This document shows, piece by piece, positions 28,373 through 38,388 of a stretch of DNA of 64,000 nucleotides. Each line of letters starts with the position of its first letter. The first letter of the stretch is position 1. Both the position numbers and the translations under genes were made by a program. The notes beneath the pieces were generated by a model. That model ran no database searches, was not told the origin of the DNA, and saw only the letters and a program-made list of their open reading frames with translations. This DNA is from Ensifer sp. WSM1721 (GTDB taxonomy: Bacteria > Pseudomonadota > Alphaproteobacteria > Rhizobiales > Rhizobiaceae), in the NCBI RefSeq assembly GCF_000513895.2, contig NZ_CP165784.1, forward strand, positions 434,001-498,000. The letters are read 5' to 3'.

Positions 28373-29161
28373 ATGGTTGAAGGCTGGTCGGCGGCTATGC
28401 CCGCCAATGCGTGGAACTGGATCTCAGTGTGGCGCCGCAACTATCTGGCATGGAAGAAGATCGCGCCCGCGTCGATACTGGGGAATCTCGCCGACCCCTT
28501 AATCTATCTGTTCGCCCTTGGCTTTGGCCTCGGAGTCATGGTCGGTCGCGTTGACGGCACTTCCTATATTGCGTTTCTGGCAGCCGGCATGGTTGCAGCA
28601 AGCGCGATGACCTCCGCGACGTTTGAAACGATTTATGCGGCATTCGCTCGCATGCATGCTCAGCGCAGCTGGGAGGCGATGCTGTGCACGCAACTTACGC
28701 TCGGCGACATCGTTGTCGGTGAATTGGCGTGGGCAGCCACGAAGGCCTTTCTAGCCGGAACGGGAATCATGATTGTTGCCGGTATACTTGGTTATGCCGC
28801 ATTTCCATCCGTCCTCTATGCGCTGCCGATCGTCGCCCTCACTGGCTTTGCCTTCGCGAGCCTGGCAATGGTCGTCGCGGCACTTGCGCCCAGCTACGAC
28901 TATTTCATCTTTTACCAAACACTCGTCCTCACACCAATGTTGTTCCTGAGTGGTGCGGTCTTCCCCGTTTCGCAACTGCCTACTCCTTTCCAGCAGGTGG
29001 GGCGCTTCCTGCCGCTTGCGCATTCGGTCGATCTCATCCGTCCGGCACTGCTTGGCCGACCGGGCGAGAGTGTCGGTCTGCACATCGCGGCACTGTGTGT
29101 CTACACAGTATTGCCGTTCTTCCTGTCAGCGTCCCTGTTGCGCCGACGCCTCATGCCTTGA
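28373..29161 (+). CDS. nodJ: NodJ, permease of the Nod-factor exporter
   Basis: A 262-residue ABC-2 type inner-membrane permease with six hydrophobic segments and the family blocks [52 protein letters not shown] and [13 protein letters not shown]. It forms the NodIJ exporter with NodI. Normal length, intact, last clearly functional gene of the nodABCSIJ block before the aldo/keto reductase scar. Confidence 0.95.
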   Translation: MVEGWSAAMPANAWNWISVWRRNYLAWKKIAPASILGNLADPLIYLFALGFGLGVMVGRVDGTSYIAFLAAGMVAASAMTSATFETIYAAFARMHAQRSWEAMLCTQLTLGDIVVGELAWAATKAFLAGTGIMIVAGILGYAAFPSVLYALPIVALTGFAFASLAMVVAALAPSYDYFIFYQTLVLTPMLFLSGAVFPVSQLPTPFQQVGRFLPLAHSVDLIRPALLGRPGESVGLHIAALCVYTVLPFFLSASLLRRRLMP

Positions 29162-29189
29162 TGCCACTCGCCACCATTTCGAGAAAGAG

Positions 29190-29540
29190 AACCGTGTTGC
29201 GGAATCGGGAACTGGGCCGCAGCGGCCTAAAGATAAGTGCGCCAGGCTTGGGCGCCATGAAGCGGAACACTGAAGCCGAGGCGCACGTGCAACTTGGTGC
29301 AGCTTTGGAGGCCGGCATCAACTTTGTGGATGCTGCCAAGCTGCACCCAAGTCCATCCCTCACGGGCACACGTGGACTTATTGGCGTTGTATCGAGAGTC
29401 AGGTACGCAATATCGGCCGCAGACAAGACATCGCGCCTGCGACCAAGGTCGTCGGCCGTTTTCGCCAGGCCAGCAAACTCCCCTATGGTCGCGTTAGCTA
29501 TACACGCGCCAATCTCTTCGAAAATGTAGAGAGCAGGTTT
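29190..29540 (+). pseudogene. Aldo/keto reductase N-terminal remnant
   Basis: The frame reads LRNRELGRSGLKISAPGLGA, then NTEAEAHVQLGAALEAGINFVDAAKL, the beginning of a Tas-like aldo/keto reductase. After a shift near 29400 it continues QDIAPATKVVGR...YTRANLFENVESR. Gaps, frame changes and the absence of the C-terminal two thirds make it a scar between nodJ and nodH. Confidence 0.65.
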
Positions 29541-29545
29541 TTACA

Positions 29546-30298
29546 ATGATCCATCCCGCACTGTCACCTGAACCGTTTGTGATCCTTGGGATGCCAAGGA
29601 CCGGCACGCATTACCTGGAAGCACTATTAAACAAGCACCCGAACGTCTTGAGCAATGGTGAGTTGCTCAATCAATACGATGCGAATTGGCCGGACAAGAG
29701 CCGCCTGCTACGCAGCAATCGTGAACTGCTCGAGCTCGCCTACCTGCGCTGTCCTGCACGCAAGGAGACGAAGGTGACGCACGTTGGCTGCAAGATCAAC
29801 GAACCTCAATTCCGCGAACGGCCAGGTTTTTTTTCCGAACTGGTCCGTTGGCCCGGCCTCAAGGTCATGCTCGTGGTTCGCAGAAACGCATTGGAAGCGC
29901 TGCGGTCTTTGGTGCAGGCGAGGCAGTCTGGGCAATGGCTGAAGTTCAGTTCTGACAAGGACACGGTTCCGCCGCCCCGCGTTACATTGTCTATCGCTGA
30001 CTGCGAAGCGTACTTCAAGACCACGGAGGATTTCCACACTCGCGTCACGCGCTCCTTTGCGTCGAGCAACATGCTTGAGATCGAATACGAGGGTCTTTTG
30101 GGCGGCCCCGACAAATGCTTATCAACGATCTGGGATTTCTTGGGAGTTCCTAGTCGTCAACTTTCTGGTGACGCCATGCTCCAGCGACAGGAACAGCGGT
30201 CGCTCGACCAAACAGTAGAGAATTTTCAAGAGTTGCGGCGTCACTTTGCCGACGGGCCTTACGCGGGCTTTTTTGATGTCGGCGGAATACTGGATTAA
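29546..30298 (+). CDS. nodH: NodH sulfotransferase
   Basis: A 250-residue sulfotransferase close to S. meliloti NodH across its whole length: ILGMPRTGTHYLEALLNKHP contains the 5'-phosphosulfate loop, then LSNGELLNQYDANWPDKSRL, HVGCKINEPQFRERPGFF and the LEIEYEGLL segment of the 3'-phosphate site. NodH transfers sulfate from PAPS to the reducing-end sugar of the Nod factor. It has no nod box of its own in the gap after nodJ, so transcription from the nodA nod box is likely. Confidence 0.93.
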   Translation: MIHPALSPEPFVILGMPRTGTHYLEALLNKHPNVLSNGELLNQYDANWPDKSRLLRSNRELLELAYLRCPARKETKVTHVGCKINEPQFRERPGFFSELVRWPGLKVMLVVRRNALEALRSLVQARQSGQWLKFSSDKDTVPPPRVTLSIADCEAYFKTTEDFHTRVTRSFASSNMLEIEYEGLLGGPDKCLSTIWDFLGVPSRQLSGDAMLQRQEQRSLDQTVENFQELRRHFADGPYAGFFDVGGILD

Positions 30299-30429
30299 GA
30301 GCGGCAATTAGATTTCTCCTATTGATCTCCGAGACCATAACCTGAACCGATTCAAATCGTCCCGCAGCCATGCTCTATCTTAACGGGAAATCACTCCGCG
30401 GCTCGCTTGCGCTTCGGAGAAGGCCCTCA

Positions 30430-31164
30430 ATTCAGCAAGGCCACTCTTTTCCTCTGCGAACGACAGCATAACGAGGTGGAGATGCCGCGCGACGAACTCG
30501 TCCTGACTAATGCGACCTTTGGCTCCGACATCATCGCTCCCCAGCAACGCCGTCCCAGTAATGTTCATTGGCATGGTTTCGACGTGAATAAGGCAGCCGT
30601 AGCCAGATCAAGCATCAACGCCCGGCCATTCTTTGGTTCACCGGTCTATCCGGATCTGGCAAGTCAACGATCGCCAATGCACTCGACAGATCGTTGCATG
30701 CACGTGGCAAGCACACCTATCTGCTAGACGGCGACAACGTGCGTCACGGCCTCAATCGCGATCTTGATTTCACCGACGCTGATCGCGTTGAGAATATCCG
30801 TCGCGTTGCGGTAGTGGCCAAGCTGATGGCCGATGTAGGACTAATCGTAATCGTCTCCTTCATCTCGCCCTTCCGAGACGAGCGCCGCATGGCACGCGAG
30901 CTGACGGAGCCAAGTGAGTTCATCGAAATCTTCGTCGACAAGCCATTAGCGGAATGCGCACGGCGCGATTCGAAGGGCCTCTATGAGAAAGCCTTCGCCG
31001 GTAAGATCGCGAACTTCACCGGCGTATCATCTCCGTACGAGGTACCCGAAAGCCCTGAATTGCATCTCAAAACCGTTGGCCACGAACCGGCGCAACTGGC
31101 GCTTGAAGTCGAGGAGTTCCTCGACACGCGAAATTCGGAGAGAATTGACGACGCAGATTGCTAG
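30430..31164 (+). pseudogene. nodQ: nodQ 3' remnant (APS-kinase domain, frameshifted)
   Basis: NodQ is normally a ~640-residue fusion of ATP-sulfurylase GTPase and APS kinase that makes PAPS. Here only the end remains. A first frame has TNATFGSDIIAPQQRRPSNV then HWHGFDVNK, the junction with the kinase domain. After a shift at about 30595 a second frame has [20 protein letters not shown] (P-loop), [14 protein letters not shown] and [17 protein letters not shown] at 30589 is in frame just before the kinase domain. The only ATG in that frame, at 30694, lies after the P-loop, so a working APS kinase is unlikely. Confidence 0.82.
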
Positions 31165-31418
31165 CAGAAAACCCCTATCATTCGGCTCCATTGCCGGAAA
31201 GCGTTTGCCGCACCATGATAGATGATCGAGGTCATAATAGAATTATATCATGCAGTAAGCGCAATTGACCCTCCTCACTCTTTCTGGTCTCGTGGATATA
31301 CTTTTGCGGCGCTGGCCTCTGTCAGAGGGAGAATTCGTCCGCAGTCGACATGGGGAGAGCAGAGTCATGCGCCAGACGTCTCCCGGTCTTTACTTTAGCG
31401 ATTGAAGCGGAGAAGATT

Positions 31419-32537
31419 ATGCCGGATGCAAAACTGCAGAGCGTGCTTTCGTCTCTCTCTGAGGTGGCAAGACAGTTAGGTGCTCAGCCCTCCAGTTCGA
31501 CAGTGCCGGATGTTAGCTATACCAAGCTGGATAAGAATGAGAATCCATTTTCGTTGCCGGCCGTCGTTATGCGAAGTGCGATTTCGGCCCTCGAACGACA
31601 GTATCTATATCCAGAAGATGACAACCTCAGCTTGAGGGACGCAGCCGCCAATGCGTACGACCTCTCCCGGGACCAGGTGATCGCCGGAAACGGATCGTCG
31701 GAACTTCTCGGGCTCATCTACAGAGCTTTCCTCGCCCCGAACGACAGCGTCGCGATGATGTCGCCAGGGTTTTCGTTCAACCGCAAACTAGCCATGTTGC
31801 AGGGCGCTCGAATTCTCGACATCGGATGGAGCGAAACGTATTCCTTGCCGATGGAGCGACTGCTTCGCGGTCCCGCCAAAGATGCCAAGTTCATCATGCT
31901 AGCAAATCCAAATAATCCCACCGGAACTTTTGTTCCGGTGGCCGATATTGAGCGCCTCGTAACACAATCGGATAGCTTGATAGTCCTGGACGAGGCGTAT
32001 GTCGACTTTGCACCTGATAATGCTCTACGCCTCATAGACCGTCATTCGAATCTTCTTATCCTAAGAACATTTTCGAAAAGCTATGCCGCCGCCGGCATTC
32101 GCGTTGGTTTCGGATTGGGTCATCCTGAAGTTATTGGAAGGCTGCGCAACATCCAGAACGTCTTCAACATGAACGTAATCGGTCATGCAATTGGCATCAG
32201 CATCCTTTCGCAACGCGCCGCCTATGAAGAAAACCACCAACATATCAAGCATGAACGACAGCGAGTGAGCGTTGCTCTGTCGCAACTTGGATTTTCTGTT
32301 ATTCCCTCCCACGCGAATTTCTTGCTGGCCCGTGCACCGCTGGGACGAAACGGAAGCTGGTGGCGAACATGCCTGGAAAGACGAAAGATACTTGTTGCTG
32401 TCTTTCCTGATGAAGGCCTGGAAAATTGCATCCGCGTTAGTATCGGTACAAGGCCTCAGATGGATGCGTTTGTTGCAGCCGTCCGTGAGATTTCCCGAAG
32501 CGCATACATGAGCAGGTCGGCCGCTGAGCAGCGATAG
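31419..32537 (+). CDS. HisC-like PLP-dependent aminotransferase
   Basis: About 372 residues of class I/II aminotransferase fold, closest in look to histidinol-phosphate aminotransferases: YTKLDKNENPFSLP at the start, GNGSSELL, NPNNPTGTF, VLDEAYVDF and the PLP-lysine motif RTFSKSYAAAGIRVGF. GGAG lies 6 bases before the ATG at 31419. In a symbiotic region it is probably a dedicated paralogue rather than the housekeeping hisC; the amino acceptor is unknown. A luciferase-like monooxygenase follows in the same direction after 220 bases. Confidence 0.85.
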   Translation: MPDAKLQSVLSSLSEVARQLGAQPSSSTVPDVSYTKLDKNENPFSLPAVVMRSAISALERQYLYPEDDNLSLRDAAANAYDLSRDQVIAGNGSSELLGLIYRAFLAPNDSVAMMSPGFSFNRKLAMLQGARILDIGWSETYSLPMERLLRGPAKDAKFIMLANPNNPTGTFVPVADIERLVTQSDSLIVLDEAYVDFAPDNALRLIDRHSNLLILRTFSKSYAAAGIRVGFGLGHPEVIGRLRNIQNVFNMNVIGHAIGISILSQRAAYEENHQHIKHERQRVSVALSQLGFSVIPSHANFLLARAPLGRNGSWWRTCLERRKILVAVFPDEGLENCIRVSIGTRPQMDAFVAAVREISRSAYMSRSAAEQR

Positions 32538-32758
32538 TCTCTGCTCCACCAATCACACAGGCGATGGTCCGTAGCTCCAGAGCACTCGGCGCTTTCTCAT
32601 TGCCTAGCGGTTCAACGTATCTGGAAAGAGACCGCTGGGTCTACACGATCGACCAAGAGCCAGATTCAAGGACAAAGCCCGGCTCCAGAAAGAAACCGGC
32701 GTGTTTGGTCGCGCGGACCATCGCCCGAAACTTCCACGTCAAAGTTGGAGATCCTGGA

Positions 32759-33787
32759 ATGAGAACCACCTCTTCTTCAAAGCTAGTCATCGGCATCTTC
32801 GATCACCTGGACGAGGACGGCAGCGATATCGCTCGACAATATGCAGATCGCCTGGTGCTGGCAGAAGCCTGCGATCGCCTCGGGTTCTATGCCTATCACC
32901 TCGCAGAGCACCATTTTACTCCGCATGGGAGAGGTCCGTCGCCAAATCTGTTCTTATCGAGCGTCGCACAGCGCACCCGTCATCTTCGTATCGGCCCCAT
33001 GGTGATGCTGCTTAGCCTTTGTCATCCGCTACGCGCGTTCGAAGAGATTTGCATGCTGGACCAATTGAGCGGTGGCAGACTTGAACTGGGTATAGGCCGC
33101 GGCTCCCTCCCGATCGAATTGGGGTACTTCGGGGTTGGTGCAGAAGCCGCATCAGAACGCTATGTGGAAGCGAGCGAAATTCTTGTCAAAGCGATGAAGG
33201 GGGGCACGTTATCCTATCAAGGCTACCATTTTGAGGCGAAGGGCGTTCCTTTAACGCTCAGACCTTATCAGCATCCGCATCCGCCGACATGGATCGCCAC
33301 CAATCGTCCCGAGTCCGCGGGCTGGGCGGCTGCGAATGGCGCAAACATCGCGTGTGTGGGTCCTTCCTCTTCTGTTCGCAGAATCACTGATGCGTTCCGC
33401 GCCAGTCGAAAGCACACTATTGGGGCGGATGGGCAGGCGCCATTTCTTGGCCTGCTTCGAATGGTCGTAATTGGACGGTCTGAGAAGGATGCGTATTCAC
33501 TCGCGGAACCTGCTTACGAAAGATGGCTTCAGAGCTTTAAATTCCTTTACGACCTCAACGCGATCCCAACTCCACCAAACCTGCCGCTGACGTTCGATGC
33601 AGCAATCGAGAGCGAATTATGTGTAGCGGGAACGGCGGCTTCTGTGCGACGAGCTCTTTCCAACCAGTTGGAAACGGCAGGAGCCAATTATCTCCTGTGC
33701 CAACTCGCGTTCGGAAATCTGCCACTGGATGCCTCGCTGTTCACTGCAACAACCATTCAATCCGAAATTTTGGATCGAGTCGGTTGA
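32759..33787 (+). CDS. Luciferase-like (LLM) flavin-dependent monooxygenase, copy 1
   Basis: About 342 residues of the bacterial-luciferase fold: LVIGIFDHL, then GFYAYHLAEHHFTPHGRGPS, VAQRTRHLRIGPMVMLLSL, HPLRAFEEICMLDQLSGGRL and GIGRGSLPIELGYFGV. Such enzymes use FMNH2 and O2; the substrate is unknown. GGAG lies 8 bases before the ATG at 32759; the frame runs 65 codons further upstream without family sequence. A close paralogue is encoded in opposite orientation at 35435-36463, and a HisC-like aminotransferase gene precedes it. Confidence 0.88.
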   Translation: MRTTSSSKLVIGIFDHLDEDGSDIARQYADRLVLAEACDRLGFYAYHLAEHHFTPHGRGPSPNLFLSSVAQRTRHLRIGPMVMLLSLCHPLRAFEEICMLDQLSGGRLELGIGRGSLPIELGYFGVGAEAASERYVEASEILVKAMKGGTLSYQGYHFEAKGVPLTLRPYQHPHPPTWIATNRPESAGWAAANGANIACVGPSSSVRRITDAFRASRKHTIGADGQAPFLGLLRMVVIGRSEKDAYSLAEPAYERWLQSFKFLYDLNAIPTPPNLPLTFDAAIESELCVAGTAASVRRALSNQLETAGANYLLCQLAFGNLPLDASLFTATTIQSEILDRVG

Positions 33788-33849
33788 ACAACAAATTCGA
33801 TATCCGGCTCTGGTTAACATCGTTGTGGCGCCTTGACGCTTCGCAAGGA

Positions 33850-34115
33850 ACGGTAGCAATTGCGATGGTATGCCGCTACCCGCATCCTCCCCGCGCGGTG
33901 CAATCGGGGGCATACCGGCGGCCTGCTGCACCACCTCGCGTGTCCACTGGCTGCCGGATCACTGTTGTGAAGGGCAGGCCATTGAAGCGCCTTGGCGAAT
34001 GCGGGAGTTGCCAGCGGCAGCTCGACGATCCGCAGGGGTGTCGTTTTCGCGAAATGCTGCCCCAGCCGCAAGGGAATGGTTCCTATGCCGGAAATCCGCG
34101 ACGCGACGACAGCGG
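33850..34115 (-). pseudogene. nodD: nodD 3' fragment
   Basis: The minus-strand frame reads [29 protein letters not shown] and [14 protein letters not shown], then shifts to [20 protein letters not shown]. This is the C-terminal end of a NodD with a frameshift. The DNA-binding half is missing. It lies between the two inverted luciferase-like genes and is a third nodD relic in the window. Confidence 0.8.
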
Positions 34116-34469
34116 AAGGCGGGCTGTTCGGTTTCCTCGGCATCGGCGCGGCCGAACGATGCCGGCCGCGGGAAAAGGCCTTGGCCGAGGCGTGTATTGC
34201 GCAATTGACCCCGCATATTCGGGGCCGAGGCGGGCTGGCCAACGGCCACCCTCTACAAGGACAACCGATCCGCTGAACCGCGACACGTGCCGATCCGAAG
34301 CCTCGGGGCATCGGGTCAACGCGGTCTTTTTGTAGTTGAGGTGGCGCGGTCAAAACATTTGCCAGCAAGGCCGGATTGTGGACTATGCCGCGAGCTCGGC
34401 CGGCGTGGAACAGAGTGAATGATCCCGCTTCGGTCCCGTGGCACATGACGAAGACAGACGAGGTCAGGC

Positions 34470-35246
34470 GTGAAGCTCATCGAACAGCACCTAAGAGTGA
34501 CGGCGGCGCTCATCGTGCGCGAAATGTCGACGCGCTACGGTTCCAAGCCAGGCGGCTATCTCTGGGCGGTTTTCGATCCGGTCGCCCATGTCGCGATGAT
34601 GACACTGATCTTCCAGGTTTTCGCGCGCATGCCGGCGCTGGGGCTTAGCTTTCCGCTCTTCTTCTCAAGCGGCTATCTGCCGTTCACCTTCTATCAGCGC
34701 ATGTCCTCCTTCATGGCGGGCACGATGAAGGCGAACAAGGCGCTGCTCTCCTATCCCGTCGTCTCGCCCTTCGATGCAATCGTCTCACGTTTCATCCTGC
34801 AACTCATGACCGACGCCCTGGTGAGCGTCCTAATCCTGCTGATGACCATGGAGCTCGGCGGCGTCACCCAGCCGATGAACATCGCCGGCATGGTCGAAGC
34901 TGCCGGCGCGGCAGCCGTTCTCGGCCTTGGCGTCGGCACGATCAACATCGTGATGTTCGCCCGCTTCCCACTCTACGAGCAGATCTTCGGCATCATCAAC
35001 CGGCCGCTTTTCATGATCTCCGGCGTATTCTTCTTACCGGAGTCGCTGCCGAACCCCTTCCACGACGTCATACTCTATAATCCGCTCGTCCACATCATCA
35101 TGTGGTTCAGGAGCGCCGTTTACCCAGAATACCGCGCCGACGGACTGGATACGGGATATGTCATCGAATTCGCGCTCGTATGCTTCGTGGCGGGCCTCGC
35201 GCTGCTAACAACCTCGATGAGGGAAGTACGCGAGGATCGACTTTGA
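34470..35246 (+). CDS. ABC-2 permease of capsule/polysaccharide export type (KpsM-like)
   Basis: A 258-residue inner-membrane protein with six hydrophobic segments and the capsule-exporter hallmarks [50 protein letters not shown] and [20 protein letters not shown]. It would export K-antigen-type polysaccharide with a KpsT-like ATPase, but none is encoded in the window. It starts with GTG at 34470 behind GAGG. Intact in sequence, yet orphaned by position. Confidence 0.87.
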   Translation: MKLIEQHLRVTAALIVREMSTRYGSKPGGYLWAVFDPVAHVAMMTLIFQVFARMPALGLSFPLFFSSGYLPFTFYQRMSSFMAGTMKANKALLSYPVVSPFDAIVSRFILQLMTDALVSVLILLMTMELGGVTQPMNIAGMVEAAGAAAVLGLGVGTINIVMFARFPLYEQIFGIINRPLFMISGVFFLPESLPNPFHDVILYNPLVHIIMWFRSAVYPEYRADGLDTGYVIEFALVCFVAGLALLTTSMREVREDRL

Positions 35247-35434
35247 AAGGGGGCGGCGCAGCTCAAGCTGTCATCTGCTCCGCCCGCATTCTGGCGAGAG
35301 CCTCCAGAGCCTGCTCGATCTCTATGGGTGCCTTGGTAACCGGGTCGAGATATTTAGATCTAGGCTAGGCGGCACGCACTGGCAACGAATAGGCTGATTT
35401 ACCACAGACCTGACTTCGTCCCGCACAATCGCGC

Positions 35435-36463
35435 TTAGCCAACTCGATCCATTAACTCGGATTGAATGGTCGTCGCGGTGTACAGGGAAGCATCCACAGG
35501 CAGATCCCCGAACGCGACCTGACACAGGAGATAGTTGGCACCCGCGTCTTCCAGCTGATCAAGCAGAGTCCGTCGTACAGAACGCGCGGTTCCTACCACG
35601 CACAATTCACTCTCGAGTGCTGCCTCGAAGGTCAGGGGCAGATTTGATGGAACTGGGATTGCATTGAGATCGTACAGAAATTTGAAGTTTTCAAGCCATC
35701 GTTCGAAAGCAGGAGCCGCGAGCGAATGTGCGTGTCTTTCAGACTGCCCAACCACAATCATGCGAAGCAATGCGAGAAATGACGATTGTTCGTCCGTGCC
35801 AGTGTAGTGTCCCTCCTCGGCTCGGAAGGCGTCAGTAATCTTGCGAACAAACGAGGCGGGCCCTACGCATGCGACATTTGCGCCGTTTGTAGCGGCCCAG
35901 CGAGCAGACTCGGGTCGGTTGGTGGCGATCCAAGTCGGCGGGTGCGGACGTTGATGAGGCCCCAGAGTCAAGGGGACATCGCTTAGCTCAAAGTGGTCGC
36001 CGCGGTAGGAAAGAGTGCCGCCCTTCATCGCCTCCATCAGAATTTCGCTGGCTTCGAGATAGCGTTCTGGCACCGCGTCCGCATCGATCCCGAAATAACC
36101 TAGCTCGGTCGGAAGAGAACCGCGCCCCATGCCTAACTCAGCCCTACCGCCGCTCAAATGGTCAAGCATGCAGATCTCCTCAAACGCACGCAGCGGATGA
36201 CAAAGGCTAAGCAGCATAACGAGGGGGCCAAGACGAAGGTTACGGGTGCGCTGCGCGACGCTCGATAGGAACAGATTCGGCGATGGGCCTCTCCCATGCG
36301 GCGAACAATGGTGCTCTGCTAGGTGATAAGCATAAAAACCGAGCCGATCATAGGCTTCCGCCAGTTCGAGGCGGTCTGCGTATTGTCTTCCAATGGCGCT
36401 ACCGTCGTCGTCCAAATGGTCGAAAATGCCGAAAGCCAGCTTAGAAGGTAAGGCTTTTCTCAT
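35435..36463 (-). CDS. Luciferase-like (LLM) flavin-dependent monooxygenase, copy 2
   Basis: A 342-residue paralogue of the protein at 32759-33787; most positions are identical by eye, including FGIFDHLDDDGS, GFYAYHLAEHH, PHGRGPSPNLFLSSVAQRTR and HPPTWIATNRPESARWAA. It is encoded in inverted orientation about 1.6 kb away and has its own start at 36463. The differences are spread along the whole length, so it is an old duplication under selection rather than a recent copy. Substrate unknown. Confidence 0.88.
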   Translation of the reverse strand: MRKALPSKLAFGIFDHLDDDGSAIGRQYADRLELAEAYDRLGFYAYHLAEHHCSPHGRGPSPNLFLSSVAQRTRNLRLGPLVMLLSLCHPLRAFEEICMLDHLSGGRAELGMGRGSLPTELGYFGIDADAVPERYLEASEILMEAMKGGTLSYRGDHFELSDVPLTLGPHQRPHPPTWIATNRPESARWAATNGANVACVGPASFVRKITDAFRAEEGHYTGTDEQSSFLALLRMIVVGQSERHAHSLAAPAFERWLENFKFLYDLNAIPVPSNLPLTFEAALESELCVVGTARSVRRTLLDQLEDAGANYLLCQVAFGDLPVDASLYTATTIQSELMDRVG

Positions 36464-36509
36464 TCAATTATCTCCAGCTTTGATCCGGGATCCGTGTTAC
36501 CCCAGCGAA

Positions 36510-36840
36510 CTACGAGTTCAGGGCGCGGTTGCCGCTCCAATGGTCGCGCTCCAGCCCATAGACATCACCCTCGAGCGGCCTTGTTTCCGCCAGCACTCCG
36601 GCGATGAGGTCATGGTCCTGGGCGGTCAGGGCAAGCCCGGAGATGGCGACGTTCGAGATCAGATGCGAGCGATTGCGCACACCGACGGTGACGGCTGCCA
36701 CACCCTGTCGTTCGAGTATCGCAGCGCTGGCGACCGTGGCGATGTCGATCCCCTGCCGATCAGCGATCTGGCGCAGCGTCGTCAAAAGGGCCGCAGTTTC
36801 TGTATTGACACTACTATTTTTGGGATTCGGAGCCGCTTGC
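36510..36840 (-). pseudogene. Aldo/keto reductase C-terminal remnant
   Basis: The minus-strand frame reads ALLTTLRQIADRQGIDIATV, ASAAILERQGVAAVTVGVRN and LAETRPLEGDVYGLERD, the C-terminal end of an aldo/keto reductase. The catalytic tetrad region is absent. It belongs to a different subgroup from the N-terminal piece at 29190, so the two are not halves of one gene. Confidence 0.65.
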
Positions 36841-37378
36841 TTGTAAGGGTACAGTGCGGCGGTGGTTGGTTGCCAGTTTTCGGCGCGTTATAGGCTCGGT
36901 CCAAGTGCTTCGCATGCAGCTCCTGCCCCTAGCAATCCTTACATAGGCTGCGGTCGATACGCTGATGGGCCTATAGCAAGCATCGTGAATGTTCACTTTT
37001 GTCCTAACCCCTTCTGCCGTTGCCTGCGAACACGTCCGATGTGTGTGAGCGCAACTCCGACGCAAACTTGGCGAATGCAAGTCCACCCGTCCGCTTCTAC
37101 GAATTGAAGAAGAGTTCAATTTCGCACGTTCGGTGAGCTGATCATGGAATTCTCCTCGTCTTGCGCCGCAGCGTGGTCGGCTATGCTAAGCAAGTGCCAT
37201 GCCAACCGAAGAAATCATTGCAGAACAATATGATCACTCTGCAACGCATTGTTTTATCCCCGACATTGTCAAACAGCTGACAACGTTCCGACGACACCCG
37301 AGCGGTCACCGTGACACCATCACCTCGTCCATTCAGCATCCAACGCCCCAGGGCCCATGCTGATTCCGAAATGATGAA
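36841..37378. other. No supported gene
   Basis: Short overlapping frames only; no recognisable motif, nod box, -24/-12 element or repeat seen. Confidence 0.45.
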
Positions 37379-38301
37379 ATGACATTCAAATCTAAGCCGA
37401 ATCAATTACAGTTGCTTGCTTGGCGCGATCGGCAGAGATTGTCATTGAGTTCCTCAAGCCGTTTTGCTGAGTACGCTCTGGGACATTCAGAGTCCGAGAT
37501 GCGCAGGTTGATCCTACGGGCAGTGGCACTGCGGCCGATGACCGAGCGGTTGCTTCGCGCAGCCGGGTTGGCTCCAGGCATGCGGGTGCTCGATCTCGGC
37601 TGCGGCCCCGGCGATGTGTCCCTCCTGGCGGCGGAGTTGGTCGGTCCGTCCGGGGCGGTACTAGGCGTTGATCGCAGCGAGGAAGCGCTCGTCACGGCGC
37701 GGGCACGGACAGAGGAAATGGGCCTGGCGCAGATCCGCTTCCTCCATGCTGCGGCCGACGATGCCGTCGACACATCATGGCCGAGAATCAATTCGACGCC
37801 CTCATCGGCCGCTTCGTCTTATGCTATCTACCGGATCCAATCGACACGATTTGCCGGGCGGCCGCGCGATTGGCGCCGCGCGGCATTCTGGCGTTCCATG
37901 AGGTGGATTTCCTCGACGAGTTCCGCTCTCGTCCTTTGGTGCCGCTGTGGCAGCAGGCCGGACGATGGCTGCTAGAAAGCTTCCGGCCGACAGTAGCGCA
38001 TCCGGAAATCGCCGGCACGCTGATTGAGGCTTTCGAAGCAGCTGGATTGCCGACGCCAGCGCTGTTCTGCGAATGTCCAGTCGGTGGCGGTACGGCCTCG
38101 CCGCTTTATGCTTGGCTGACGGAACGCGTGCGTAGCGTGCTACCGCTCCTGCTGCGATCCGGTGTGGCCTCATCTGAGGAGGTTGGCATCGACACGCTGG
38201 AGCTGCGACTACGACAGACGATCGTGGCCGCGAGCAGCCAGGTCGCTGCCCCTGCCCAGATCTGTGCTTGGGCGCGCAAGTCCTGCGGCCAGGACTCATG
38301 A
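37379..38301 (+). pseudogene. Class I SAM-dependent methyltransferase, frameshifted
   Basis: The first frame (37379 to about 37785) has AEYALGHSESEMRRLILRAV and the SAM motif MRVLDLGCGPGDVSLLAAEL, then VLGVDRSEEAL. The second frame (from 37777) continues naturally with MAENQFDALIGRFVLCYLPD, RLAPRGILAFHEVDF and the rest of the domain to 38301. A single indel near 37780 separates them. The protein would otherwise be a complete ~300-residue UbiE/methyltransf_11-type enzyme. It could be a recent pseudogene or a sequencing error. The start is uncertain. Confidence 0.75.
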
Positions 38302-38388
38302 CCAGCTCGGTGTCGTCATCGGAAGCGAGCTCCCCATCGGCGCAGACGAAAACAGGCCGGGCCGGTACCCCGATCGAACGCTGCTGGT

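Noticed and set aside
31293..31307. TGGATATACTTTTGC as a -24/-12 promoter of the HisC-like gene
   Set aside because: Only GG of the -24 element and TTGC are kept; TGGCAC is not, and the match is likely by chance.
29190..36840. The two aldo/keto reductase fragments as halves of one disrupted gene
   Set aside because: They fall in different subgroups (Tas-like N-terminus versus a C-terminus with a GDVYG tail) and are on opposite strands.
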